Virus record (IMG/VR): IMGVR_UViG_3300043570_002878
Span: 1-35,292 of that record
DNA: 35,292 bases
From: a virus
Direction: 5' to 3' (one strand)
Made by a program: the position numbers and the translations under genes. Below, one piece after another: positions 17,728 to 25,211 of the stretch; the first letter of the stretch is position 1, and the number at the start of each line of letters is the position of its first letter. The notes under the pieces are model-generated. The model was not told the DNA's origin. It did not search any database and was given only the letters and a program-made list of their open reading frames with translations.

Positions 17728-19662
17728 ATGTCATTTACAATTGAAAACCCATATGAAAATTTTATTGCATTATCTAGATATGCAAAGTGGGTTCCAGAAG
17801 AAAACCGCAGAGAAAATTGGCAAGAAACTGTAGATAGATATTTTTCTTTTATGCTAGATCATTTATTTAAAGAATACTCATACGAACCTTCAGCAAAATT
17901 AATATCAGAATTAAAACAAGCAGTTTTAGACAGAAACGTTATGCCATCAATGAGAGCAGTAATGACTTCTGGTCCAGCATTAGAAAGAGATCATGTTGCT
18001 GGATACAATTGTTCATTTGTTCCAGTTGACTCACCACGTTCATTTGATGAAACAATGTACATTCTTATGTGTGGCACTGGCGTAGGGTTTTCTGTTGAGT
18101 ATAAATATATTAATAAACTTCCTGCCGTCCCAGAATCTTTGGAAAAATCAACTACAGTAATTACAGTAGAAGATTCAAAACAAGGTTGGGCAAAAGCATA
18201 TCGTGAACTATTAGCATTGCTTTGGTCTGGACAGATTCCAGCAGTTGATGTAACTAAACTTAGACCCGCAGGCGCAAGACTTAAAACTATGGGCGGAAGA
18301 TCTTCAGGACCACAGCCATTGGTCAATCTTTTTGATTTTACAATTAAGATATTTAAAAATGCAGTTGGAAGAAACTTAAAGCCAATTGAGTGTCATGACC
18401 TTATGTGTAAAATTGGAGAAGTTGTTGTAGTTGGTGGCGTTCGTAGATCTGCAATGATATCTCTTTCTAATATTAATGATATTGAAATGGCAGCAGCCAA
18501 GTCAGGTAATTGGTGGGAGAATAGTCCACAAAGAGCATTGTCAAATAACTCAGTTGCTTATTCTAGAAAACCAGAAATGGCACAATTTATAGCAGAATGG
18601 AAAAATCTTTATGACTCAAAATCTGGAGAACGTGGAATTTATAATGTTGCCGCTGCACAAGCACAAGCAGCTAGATATGGAAGGCGGGATCCTGAAATAC
18701 ACTATGGGACAAACCCTTGCTCAGAAATTATTTTGCGTCCTTATCAGTTTTGTAACCTTTCAGAAGTCGTATTACGTGAAAAGGATACAGTTGATGATGT
18801 TAAGAATAAAGTAAGACTTGCCACTATTTTAGGAACGTGGCAATCTACATTAACAGACTTTAAATATTTGCGTAAAATTTGGAAAGATAATACAGAAGAA
18901 GAAAGACTGCTTGGCGTATCTTTAACAGGACAATTTGGACATAAATTCTTTTCTGGACAAGAAGGTTTAGACAAACTAGAGCAAACTCTTGTATCTCTTC
19001 GTGAATCAGCAAGAAAGGTAAATGCTGAAGAGGCTAAAAAAATTGGAATTCAAGAGTCAGCAGCAATTACTTGCGTTAAGCCATCAGGTACAGTCTCGCA
19101 GCTAGTCGGCGTTTCTTCTGGAATGCATCCGTGGCACTCTAAATATTATATTAGAACAGTTCGTGGATCAAAGACAGACCCAATCTCTGTTTTCTTAAAA
19201 GAAGTGGGCATACCAGTCGAAGATGACGTTATGAAACCAACAGAAACATATGTATTTTCTTTTCCAATAAAATCTCCAGACGATGCAATTGTTAGAAACG
19301 ATTTAACCGCTATAGATCATTTAAACACATGGCTTGTTTATCAAAGAGCATGGTGTGAACATAAGCCTTCAATTACTGTGTCAGTAAAAGAAGACGAATG
19401 GATGGAAGTTGGCGCCTGGGTATACAAAAACTTTGATGAAGTTTCTGGAATCTCATTCTTGCCTTCTTCTGATCATTCATACAAGCAAGCACCATATCAA
19501 GAAATAACAAAAAAAGAATACGAAGACTTGTTGTCTAAGATGCCAAAGTCTATTCGTTGGGAAGATTTATCTTTTTATGAAACAGAAGATGGAACTTCTA
19601 CAAACGCCACGCTTGCATGTACGTCTGACGGAAATTGTGAACTTGTAGATATCTCTGCATAG
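17728..19662 (+). CDS. nrdJ: Adenosylcobalamin-dependent ribonucleoside-triphosphate reductase (class II), 644 aa
   Basis: Converts ribonucleoside triphosphates to deoxyribonucleotides using coenzyme B12. Seen: PSMRAVMTSGPAL and VAGYNCSF (first redox Cys), NPCSEI (radical-forming Cys and catalytic Glu), FCNLSEV (second redox Cys), a PSGTVSQLVGVSSG loop, and C-terminal CTSDGNCELVD supplying the thiol pair for re-reduction. All residues needed for activity appear present. At 644 aa it is shorter than the 739-aa Lactobacillus enzyme, as usual for viral forms. Ribosome-binding site is GAGAAAAGG. It supports phage DNA synthesis but depends on host or environmental B12. Confidence 0.93.
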   Translation: MSFTIENPYENFIALSRYAKWVPEENRRENWQETVDRYFSFMLDHLFKEYSYEPSAKLISELKQAVLDRNVMPSMRAVMTSGPALERDHVAGYNCSFVPVDSPRSFDETMYILMCGTGVGFSVEYKYINKLPAVPESLEKSTTVITVEDSKQGWAKAYRELLALLWSGQIPAVDVTKLRPAGARLKTMGGRSSGPQPLVNLFDFTIKIFKNAVGRNLKPIECHDLMCKIGEVVVVGGVRRSAMISLSNINDIEMAAAKSGNWWENSPQRALSNNSVAYSRKPEMAQFIAEWKNLYDSKSGERGIYNVAAAQAQAARYGRRDPEIHYGTNPCSEIILRPYQFCNLSEVVLREKDTVDDVKNKVRLATILGTWQSTLTDFKYLRKIWKDNTEEERLLGVSLTGQFGHKFFSGQEGLDKLEQTLVSLRESARKVNAEEAKKIGIQESAAITCVKPSGTVSQLVGVSSGMHPWHSKYYIRTVRGSKTDPISVFLKEVGIPVEDDVMKPTETYVFSFPIKSPDDAIVRNDLTAIDHLNTWLVYQRAWCEHKPSITVSVKEDEWMEVGAWVYKNFDEVSGISFLPSSDHSYKQAPYQEITKKEYEDLLSKMPKSIRWEDLSFYETEDGTSTNATLACTSDGNCELVDISA

Positions 19663-19671
19663 TGGTATTAT
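19663..19671 (+). promoter_or_regulatory. Possible extended -10 for the holin-like gene
   Basis: TGGTATTAT (TG, one base, TATTAT) directly after the reductase stop, about 60 bases before the next ATG. Confidence 0.35.
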
Positions 19672-19731
19672 ATTAGTATTGGGTAACCCCCAAAATTCCT
19701 GGGCACAAGGCTCAGAAATAGGAGGATCTTA

Positions 19732-19959
19732 ATGAAAAAAGATCTAAATAACGATGGAGTAATAACAATGACAGAACAAATCTTAGCAGCGGTTGGAACG
19801 TATTCTCGTGCATTCCTTTCAGCAGCAATAGCTTTGTACATGACTGGTAATACAAATCCAAGGGACCTTTTGATGGGTGGAATTGCAGCAGTAGCCCCAG
19901 TAATTTTAAAGGCTCTTTCACCAAGCAATCAAGAGTTTGGTTTCAAGTCAGCTAAGTAA
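19732..19959 (+). CDS. Holin-like membrane protein with EF-hand-type loop, 75 aa
   Basis: Residues 4-15 read DLNNDGVITMTE, a full 12-residue calcium-loop pattern (D-x-N-x-D-G-x-I-x-x-x-E). Residues about 27-42 (RAFLSAAIALYMTG) and 47-62 (LMGGIAAVAPVILKAL) form two hydrophobic segments. Size and layout suit a small holin or tail-tip membrane protein. AGGAGG precedes the ATG. Sits between the reductase and the fibre genes; a terminator follows. Confidence 0.65.
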   Translation: MKKDLNNDGVITMTEQILAAVGTYSRAFLSAAIALYMTGNTNPRDLLMGGIAAVAPVILKALSPSNQEFGFKSAK

Positions 19960-19982
19960 TTTAGTAAACTGAATTAAGAAGG

Positions 19983-20012
19983 CTCCTGTGCTAAAATAAG
20001 CATAGGAGTTTT
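19983..20012 (+). terminator. Intrinsic terminator after the holin-like gene
   Basis: CTCCTGTGCT and AGCATAGGAG pair (one mismatch) around a 6-base loop, followed by TTTT. Ends the reductase/holin transcript before the fibre genes. Confidence 0.75.
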
Positions 20013-20034
20013 CCTATTTTAGGAGATTTTGAAA

Positions 20035-20385
20035 ATGGCAGTACAAAAGAATTTTGAAGTAGATCAAAATGCTACATTCACCTTTGAGGTTCAATACACC
20101 TTAGAGGATGAAGTCACACCAATAAGTTTAGTAAATGCAACTGCAAAGATGCAAGTACGTGATACTAAAGGTGGATCCAAACTAGCATTTACACTAACAT
20201 CACCCTCTGGTGGTATAACAATTAATGGCGCAACTGGAACACTAACCGTTAAAATGACACCTACCCAGACAAATAAACTCTTTTATCCAAAATCTTCTTA
20301 TGACATTATGGTTGTCGATTCTAACGGGAATAAAATAAAACTCCTTGAAGGGTTTTTAACTCTCAGTAGATCGGTAACTATATAA
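20035..20385 (+). CDS. Baseplate or tail accessory protein, 116 aa
   Basis: Starts MAVQKNFEVDQNATFTFEVQY; the ATG at 20035 follows TAGGAGA, so a TTG two codons upstream is rejected. It contains AKMQVRDTKGGSKLAFTLTSPSGGITI, the immunoglobulin-like beta pattern of phage BppU-type or minor tail proteins. The stop overlaps the next ATG as TAATG, so the two proteins are coupled and probably assemble together. Confidence 0.75.
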   Translation: MAVQKNFEVDQNATFTFEVQYTLEDEVTPISLVNATAKMQVRDTKGGSKLAFTLTSPSGGITINGATGTLTVKMTPTQTNKLFYPKSSYDIMVVDSNGNKIKLLEGFLTLSRSVTI

Positions 20386-20840
20386 TGTCAACAGAAAAAG
20401 TAATAGTAACAGAAGTAAAAAATAAAGTAATTATAAAATCACCAGGACCACAAGGTCCTGCTGGAAGAACTATATTAAATGGAAACTCTGCCCCATCAAA
20501 CAATCTTGGGGTCACAGGAGATTTTTATGTTAATAATACTACACATGAATTCTATGGACCAAAACTTACAGACACATCTTGGACTAACGCAAACATAATT
20601 CAATTGGCTGTAGAAGGTGCAGATTTTGCATTTTCTCAATCATGGGAAATAGCTCAAGTAACTGGACCAGTTAGCAACGTATATTCAGTATCAATAACAC
20701 ATAATTTAGGATTTTTTCCAAACGTAACAACAAAAGATAGTTCAGGTGAAACAGTTGAAACTGGACTAGAATATGTTAATGCAAACACGATTAAACTGAC
20801 AATGGCTCAACCATTTTCAGGGACAGCATACCTGTCATAA
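20385..20840 (+). CDS. Tail-fibre protein with short collagen-like segment, 151 aa
   Basis: After a 17-residue beta-rich start the segment SPGPQGPAGR (about residues 19-28) gives three Gly-X-Y triplets, enough to nucleate a trimer. The C-terminal domain (VYSVSITHNLGFFPNV then a beta-rich end) shares its THNLG pattern with the C-terminus of the next gene. Probably a short receptor-binding or fibre-tip subunit at the tail. The prolines in the triplets are possible targets of the oxygenases encoded elsewhere in the window. Confidence 0.75.
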   Translation: MSTEKVIVTEVKNKVIIKSPGPQGPAGRTILNGNSAPSNNLGVTGDFYVNNTTHEFYGPKLTDTSWTNANIIQLAVEGADFAFSQSWEIAQVTGPVSNVYSVSITHNLGFFPNVTTKDSSGETVETGLEYVNANTIKLTMAQPFSGTAYLS

Positions 20841-20852
20841 AGGAGAAGTAAA

Positions 20853-22133
20853 ATGGCAAGAAAATTTTTAGTTAGCTTAGACCTTAACAAAAATGAATTA
20901 CAAAATGCTCGAATTCAAAACCTTAGTACTGCGCCCTCAAGCCCAGTAGACGGTCAAATATATTTCAATACAGTAGATAAAATTGTATACTTTTATGACG
21001 GAACAAACTGGATTTCTACATCTGGATCCCTAGAAGTAATTCAAGATGCTATTGGAGCATACGTTTCTGGTGGCACTGGACTAACAGCAACATATAGCGA
21101 TTCAACAGGCACTACAACAATTGATTTAGACAACACAGCAGTAACAGCTGGATCATACGGATCTACAACAGCAATTCCTACATTTACAGTAGATGCTCAA
21201 GGTCGTTTGACTGCGGCAGGAACAGTAAACGTAGCAACCAATCTTTCAATTGCTGGAGACACTGGAACAGACACAGTTGATTTATTAACCGATACATTAA
21301 CCGTTGCAGGTGGAGAAGGAATTGACGTTGCCGTAACAAACAACACAATTACCGTATCAGCAGAAGATGCAACATACACAAATAAAGGTGTTGCCTCATT
21401 TAGCTCAACAGATTTTACAGTAACAGCAGGCGCAGTATCTCTTAATAAAGATCCAGTAATTACACTTTCAGGAGATGTAACTGGCACTGCAACAATGACA
21501 AATCTTGGCGATGTAACAATCACCACAACAATAGAACCAAACTCTGTAACACTTGGAACAGATACAACTGGTAACTATATTGCAACAATTGCTGGAACAG
21601 CTAATGAAATTGAAGTTTCTGGCTCTGGATCTGAAAATTCAGCAGTAACAATTGGACTTCCAGATAGCGTAACAATTACCAGCGACTTAACAGTTGGTGG
21701 AAATTTAACAGTTAATGGAACATTAACTTCTTTAAATACTGAACAAGTAACAATTGAAGATAACGTAGTTGTTTTAAATAGCAACGTTACAGGTTCCCCA
21801 TTAGCAAACGCTGGAATTGAAGTAGAGCGTGGAACTTCTACAAATACATCAATTATTTGGAATGAAACAGATGACAAGTGGACACTTACAAATAACGGTG
21901 CCGACTATCATGCTATTACTAGGAAGTATGTAGAAACCCTTTCAACCTCTGCAACTTCTTATACAGTAACTCACAATTTAGGATCTACTGATGTATTAGT
22001 TCAGGTTTCAGAAGTAGCCTCTCCATATGCTAAGGTTGAAACAGATGTAGAACTTACATCCGATTCAGCGGTAACAATTAAATTTGCAACCGCACCATCA
22101 TCTGGAGCATACAAAGTAGTAGTTATAGGATAA
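20853..22133 (+). CDS. Long tail-fibre protein, 426 aa
   Basis: N-terminal 50 residues (KFLVSLDLNKNELQNARIQNL, then DGQIYFNT...YFYDGTNW) are a typical virion-attachment module. The middle is Thr/Gly-rich beta-repeat (TVTAGAVSL, VTGTATM). LTVGGNLTVNGTLTSLN marks a beta-helix type segment. The end YTVTHNLGSTDVLVQV matches the C-terminal domain of the 20385 gene. AAGGAGAA precedes the start. Likely trimeric receptor-binding fibre. Confidence 0.82.
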   Translation: MARKFLVSLDLNKNELQNARIQNLSTAPSSPVDGQIYFNTVDKIVYFYDGTNWISTSGSLEVIQDAIGAYVSGGTGLTATYSDSTGTTTIDLDNTAVTAGSYGSTTAIPTFTVDAQGRLTAAGTVNVATNLSIAGDTGTDTVDLLTDTLTVAGGEGIDVAVTNNTITVSAEDATYTNKGVASFSSTDFTVTAGAVSLNKDPVITLSGDVTGTATMTNLGDVTITTTIEPNSVTLGTDTTGNYIATIAGTANEIEVSGSGSENSAVTIGLPDSVTITSDLTVGGNLTVNGTLTSLNTEQVTIEDNVVVLNSNVTGSPLANAGIEVERGTSTNTSIIWNETDDKWTLTNNGADYHAITRKYVETLSTSATSYTVTHNLGSTDVLVQVSEVASPYAKVETDVELTSDSAVTIKFATAPSSGAYKVVVIG

Positions 22134-22137
22134 CAAA

Positions 22138-22494
22138 TTGAAACTAAAGTCTTTATTAAATTTAGCAACATTAGCATCCGACCCTGCGGGGTCGGAAGGC
22201 GATGTCTTTTTTAATACAACAGAAAAGGCTTTAAAGATTCATAACGGAGCAATATGGGTAACAATAGCAAGTAATACAGACCCAGCACCATTTTATTTAC
22301 ACACTCATACATACGATGGAGCAATACATACAATTGATATTGAAAACCCAATAACATTTAAAGAGATAAATAATGTCGCAAGTGTTTTAGAAAATATTCC
22401 TAAGATAACAGGATTTGATGGAGGCCAACCTTCAGATATTGTTGAAGATCCTAGCTTCTTAGAACTATCACTGTTAGATGGCGGAAAAGCTTAA
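22138..22494 (+). CDS. Small tail-fibre-associated protein, 118 aa, TTG start
   Basis: Begins MKLKSLLNLATLASDPAG from a TTG 4 bases after the previous stop. DPAGSEGDVFFNTTEKALKIHNGAIWV is the same fibre-attachment module as in the 20853 protein (SPVDGQIYFNT...). The rest is His- and Asp-rich (LHTHTYDGAIHTID), a pattern that may bind metal. Probably a short fibre or a fibre chaperone. Confidence 0.7.
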   Translation: MKLKSLLNLATLASDPAGSEGDVFFNTTEKALKIHNGAIWVTIASNTDPAPFYLHTHTYDGAIHTIDIENPITFKEINNVASVLENIPKITGFDGGQPSDIVEDPSFLELSLLDGGKA

Positions 22495-22520
22495 TATTTT
22501 AGGCAATTATAAATATCAGA

Positions 22521-22529
22521 TGATATAAT
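22521..22529 (+). promoter_or_regulatory. Extended -10 before the 22558 gene
   Basis: TGATATAAT (TG, one base, TATAAT), about 28 bases before the ATG, followed by the ribosome-binding site AAGAGGT. Confidence 0.5.
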
Positions 22530-22557
22530 TATCTTAAGTCATAATTAAGAGGTAAAC

Positions 22558-23115
22558 ATGGCAACAAACTTTCCAAACTCATTAGATACATTGGTAAATC
22601 CTAATTCAACGGATCCATTATCTAGTCCGTCGCACTCTGAACAGCATATAAATCTTAATGATGCTGTTGAAGCAATAGAAACAAAAATTGGAGCAAATGG
22701 CTCTAATGATTCAAATTCTATTCAATACAAGATTGCAGCAATACAAACAACTTTAACTGACATAGAAAACAGCACCTCAGTAGCAGAACTTTTGTTAGGT
22801 CTTGAAGGAAATAATGATTTAACAATAAGTGGAATAGAGAACAAAACAACAGTAGACAGTTTTGCTAAATCTCTATATTCAACAATAAGATATACACTAC
22901 AAATCAAAAAAGACAACTTGTTTGTTTCTGATCAACTAGATATAGTTAATGATGGAACAGACTTACATATGAATAGATATGAAATATCATCAAACACAAA
23001 TACTTCTCTTTATACTGTGCAATTAGAAGAAAATTCAGGTATAATTAGTTTGAAAGTAACACCGACAAGTGGATCTATAACCGCTAGATATTATAGAACC
23101 GCCTTAAAATTTTAA
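22558..23115 (+). CDS. Tail-fibre or tail-spike protein, 185 aa
   Basis: Starts MATNFPNSLDTLVNPNSTD followed by HSEQHINLNDAVEAIETKIG, a well known phage structural opening in which a coiled coil (NDAVEAIETKIGA) trimerises the protein. The C-terminal half is beta-rich. Function in the virion is inferred from this pattern and from the surrounding fibre genes. Confidence 0.75.
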   Translation: MATNFPNSLDTLVNPNSTDPLSSPSHSEQHINLNDAVEAIETKIGANGSNDSNSIQYKIAAIQTTLTDIENSTSVAELLLGLEGNNDLTISGIENKTTVDSFAKSLYSTIRYTLQIKKDNLFVSDQLDIVNDGTDLHMNRYEISSNTNTSLYTVQLEENSGIISLKVTPTSGSITARYYRTALKF

Positions 23116-23136
23116 GGCGTAAGGGGAAACAAAAAA

Positions 23137-24744
23137 ATGGCAACAGTAGATAAAAACTTTAGAATTAAGAATGGTTTAGTTGTTGAGGGATCAACAGCTA
23201 CAGTAAATGGATCTAATATCCTTACTGAAAACTCACTAGAATTTATTCAAGATACCGTAGCGGCACAACTTGTAGACGGAACACATACAAATATTTCAGT
23301 AAGTTATAATGACACTACTGGAACAATTAGTTTAACTGGCGCAGTAACATACACAGACGAGCAAGCACAAGATGCCGTCGGTAATGCAGTCGGAACTGGA
23401 CTTTCATACAACGATACAACAGGTGCAATATCTGTTGACACATCCACAATTCAGGCTCGTGTCGCAGATGTATCTGACACTGAAATTGGATACCTTAATG
23501 GCGTAACATCTTCAATTCAGACACAATTAGACGATAAGTCAACTGCAAGCAAAACCGAAACATTAACAAATAAGACTTTAACATTACCAAACATAAATGA
23601 AAGCGTAGCCCTTACAGCAACCGCTACAGAACTTAACATTCTTGATGGTGCAACACTTTCTACAACAGAACTTAACTATGTAGATGGCGTAACCTCTTCA
23701 ATTCAAACACAATTAAACAATAAATTTGATTCAGCAAATGCTTCAACAACAAATATTTCAGAAGGCACAAACCTTTACTTTACAGACGAAAGAGCACAAG
23801 ATGCTGTAGGAAACTCTGTAGGCAATGGTCTTGATTATGATGATGCAACAGGAGCAATTTCTGTAGACCCTTCAGAGTTTACATTAAACTCTATCGGCGC
23901 ACCATCTGCAGCAGTAGCTTTAAACAATCAAAAGATTACTGGCCTTTTAACACCAACAGATTCAACAGATGCATCAACTAAAGGCTATGTTGACGGAGTA
24001 ATTTCAACAGAGGTATCAAATCGTAATACTGCAATTTCAACAGCAGTTAGCAATTTAGTAGACGGCGCACCAGACCTTCTTAATACTCTTAATGAATTAG
24101 CAGCAGCAATTAATGATGACGCTAACTACACAACAACTATTACGACAGCTCTAGGAACAAAAGCTCCTTTAGCATCACCAGCATTAACTGGAGTACCTAC
24201 TGCCCCAACAGCAGCAGCAGACACAAATACTACTCAAATAGCTACAACAGCTTTTGCTAAAGCAGAAGCAGACGCAGCACAGTCAGCAGCGGAAGCCACA
24301 GCATCAGGAGATGCAACATCAAAGGCTAACGCCGCTCAAGCAGCAGCAGAAGCCACAGCATCATCTGCTCTTTCTGGAGTAACTGCAGGAACCACAGCGT
24401 TTACAGCAGTAAATGTTAACTCAGTAGCTAAGCAAATTGCTGCAACCACAGGTAATATTGTTACCGCAGCCGCAACCACAGCTTATGCATGGGCAAAGGC
24501 TTCATACCGAAGCGGAGAATTCCTTGTTAAGTCAAAAAATGGAAATCACACAGAAGTTGCAAAAATTATGGTAACTCTAGACTCTTCAGATAACGTCTAT
24601 ATCACAGAATATGGAATGTCATCAACAAGTGGAGTTGCACTTCAAACAGTTTCAGCAGATGTAAGCGGAACAGATGTAAGAATTCGTGTAACACCTGCAA
24701 ATAACAATACCGAAGTATTAATCACTGGTACACTGTTAGTATAA
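23137..24744 (+). CDS. Long tail-fibre protein with repeats, 535 aa
   Basis: The start MATVDKNFRIKNGLVVEG is shared with the 24813 gene and is probably the attachment domain. Repeated segments follow: DAVGNAVGTGLSYND and DAVGNSVGNGLDYDD; ATELNILDGATL and TTELNYVDGVTS. An APLASPALTGVPTAP cassette, also present in the 25212 gene, leads to an Ala-rich coiled coil (AEADAAQSAAEATA). The last 90 residues form a compact beta domain that could bind the receptor. Confidence 0.82.
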   Translation: MATVDKNFRIKNGLVVEGSTATVNGSNILTENSLEFIQDTVAAQLVDGTHTNISVSYNDTTGTISLTGAVTYTDEQAQDAVGNAVGTGLSYNDTTGAISVDTSTIQARVADVSDTEIGYLNGVTSSIQTQLDDKSTASKTETLTNKTLTLPNINESVALTATATELNILDGATLSTTELNYVDGVTSSIQTQLNNKFDSANASTTNISEGTNLYFTDERAQDAVGNSVGNGLDYDDATGAISVDPSEFTLNSIGAPSAAVALNNQKITGLLTPTDSTDASTKGYVDGVISTEVSNRNTAISTAVSNLVDGAPDLLNTLNELAAAINDDANYTTTITTALGTKAPLASPALTGVPTAPTAAADTNTTQIATTAFAKAEADAAQSAAEATASGDATSKANAAQAAAEATASSALSGVTAGTTAFTAVNVNSVAKQIAATTGNIVTAAATTAYAWAKASYRSGEFLVKSKNGNHTEVAKIMVTLDSSDNVYITEYGMSSTSGVALQTVSADVSGTDVRIRVTPANNNTEVLITGTLLV

Positions 24745-24759
24745 TTAAATAAAAGGCTA

Positions 24760-24780
24760 GGGGAGAGCCTGAATCTCCCC
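24760..24780 (+). terminator. Hairpin between two fibre genes
   Basis: GGGGAGA and TCTCCCC pair around a 7-base loop, followed by ACAAAAAAC rather than a T-run. It may attenuate or protect the transcript. Confidence 0.45.
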
Positions 24781-24812
24781 ACAAAAAACAATTAGGGGAT
24801 ATGTGAACTTAA

Positions 24813-25169
24813 ATGGCAACATTAGATAAAAACTTTAAAGTTAAGAATGGAATAAATGTCGCAGGAGATGCCACATTTGATTCTAACGTCGTATTAGGTT
24901 CAACCCCCCTTAGATTTGACACAACAACAAACAAACTACAGATCCAATTAAATGGAACCTGGAGTCCAATTGCATTTGTGGCAGATATTCCAGATATGGC
25001 AACAGAAATAGGCTTTATGGATGTTGGTCTGGCTATTGATTACAATGGTCTTCCAATCTATACAGTTCAGGCAAACGGAGTAAGTACAACAGCAACTAAA
25101 TTCGCAGACGGTGGAAACCCATCAACTTCAACATATGGGTTAACATTCGATTCTGGAGTTATAGTCTAA
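24813..25169 (+). CDS. Short fibre paralogue, 118 aa
   Basis: MATLDKNFKVKNGINVAG is nearly the same opening as in the 535-aa fibre, so it likely binds the same site on the virion. The rest is a small beta-rich domain (LQIQLNGTWSPIAF; an Asp-rich turn; TYGLTFDSGVIV). It may be a cap or a variant fibre tip. AGGGG lies about 15 bases before the ATG, a loose fit. A hairpin precedes the gene. Confidence 0.72.
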   Translation: MATLDKNFKVKNGINVAGDATFDSNVVLGSTPLRFDTTTNKLQIQLNGTWSPIAFVADIPDMATEIGFMDVGLAIDYNGLPIYTVQANGVSTTATKFADGGNPSTSTYGLTFDSGVIV

Positions 25170-25180
25170 TAAAAAATAAA

Positions 25181-25189
25181 TGCTATAAT
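25181..25189 (+). promoter_or_regulatory. Extended -10 before the 25212 gene
   Basis: TGCTATAAT followed by an AAGGGGT ribosome-binding site; about 22 bases to the ATG. Same extended -10 word as in the left arm, but without a TGTCRG box. Confidence 0.55.
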
Positions 25190-25211
25190 TAGCAAATAAG
25201 GGGTAATAAAT

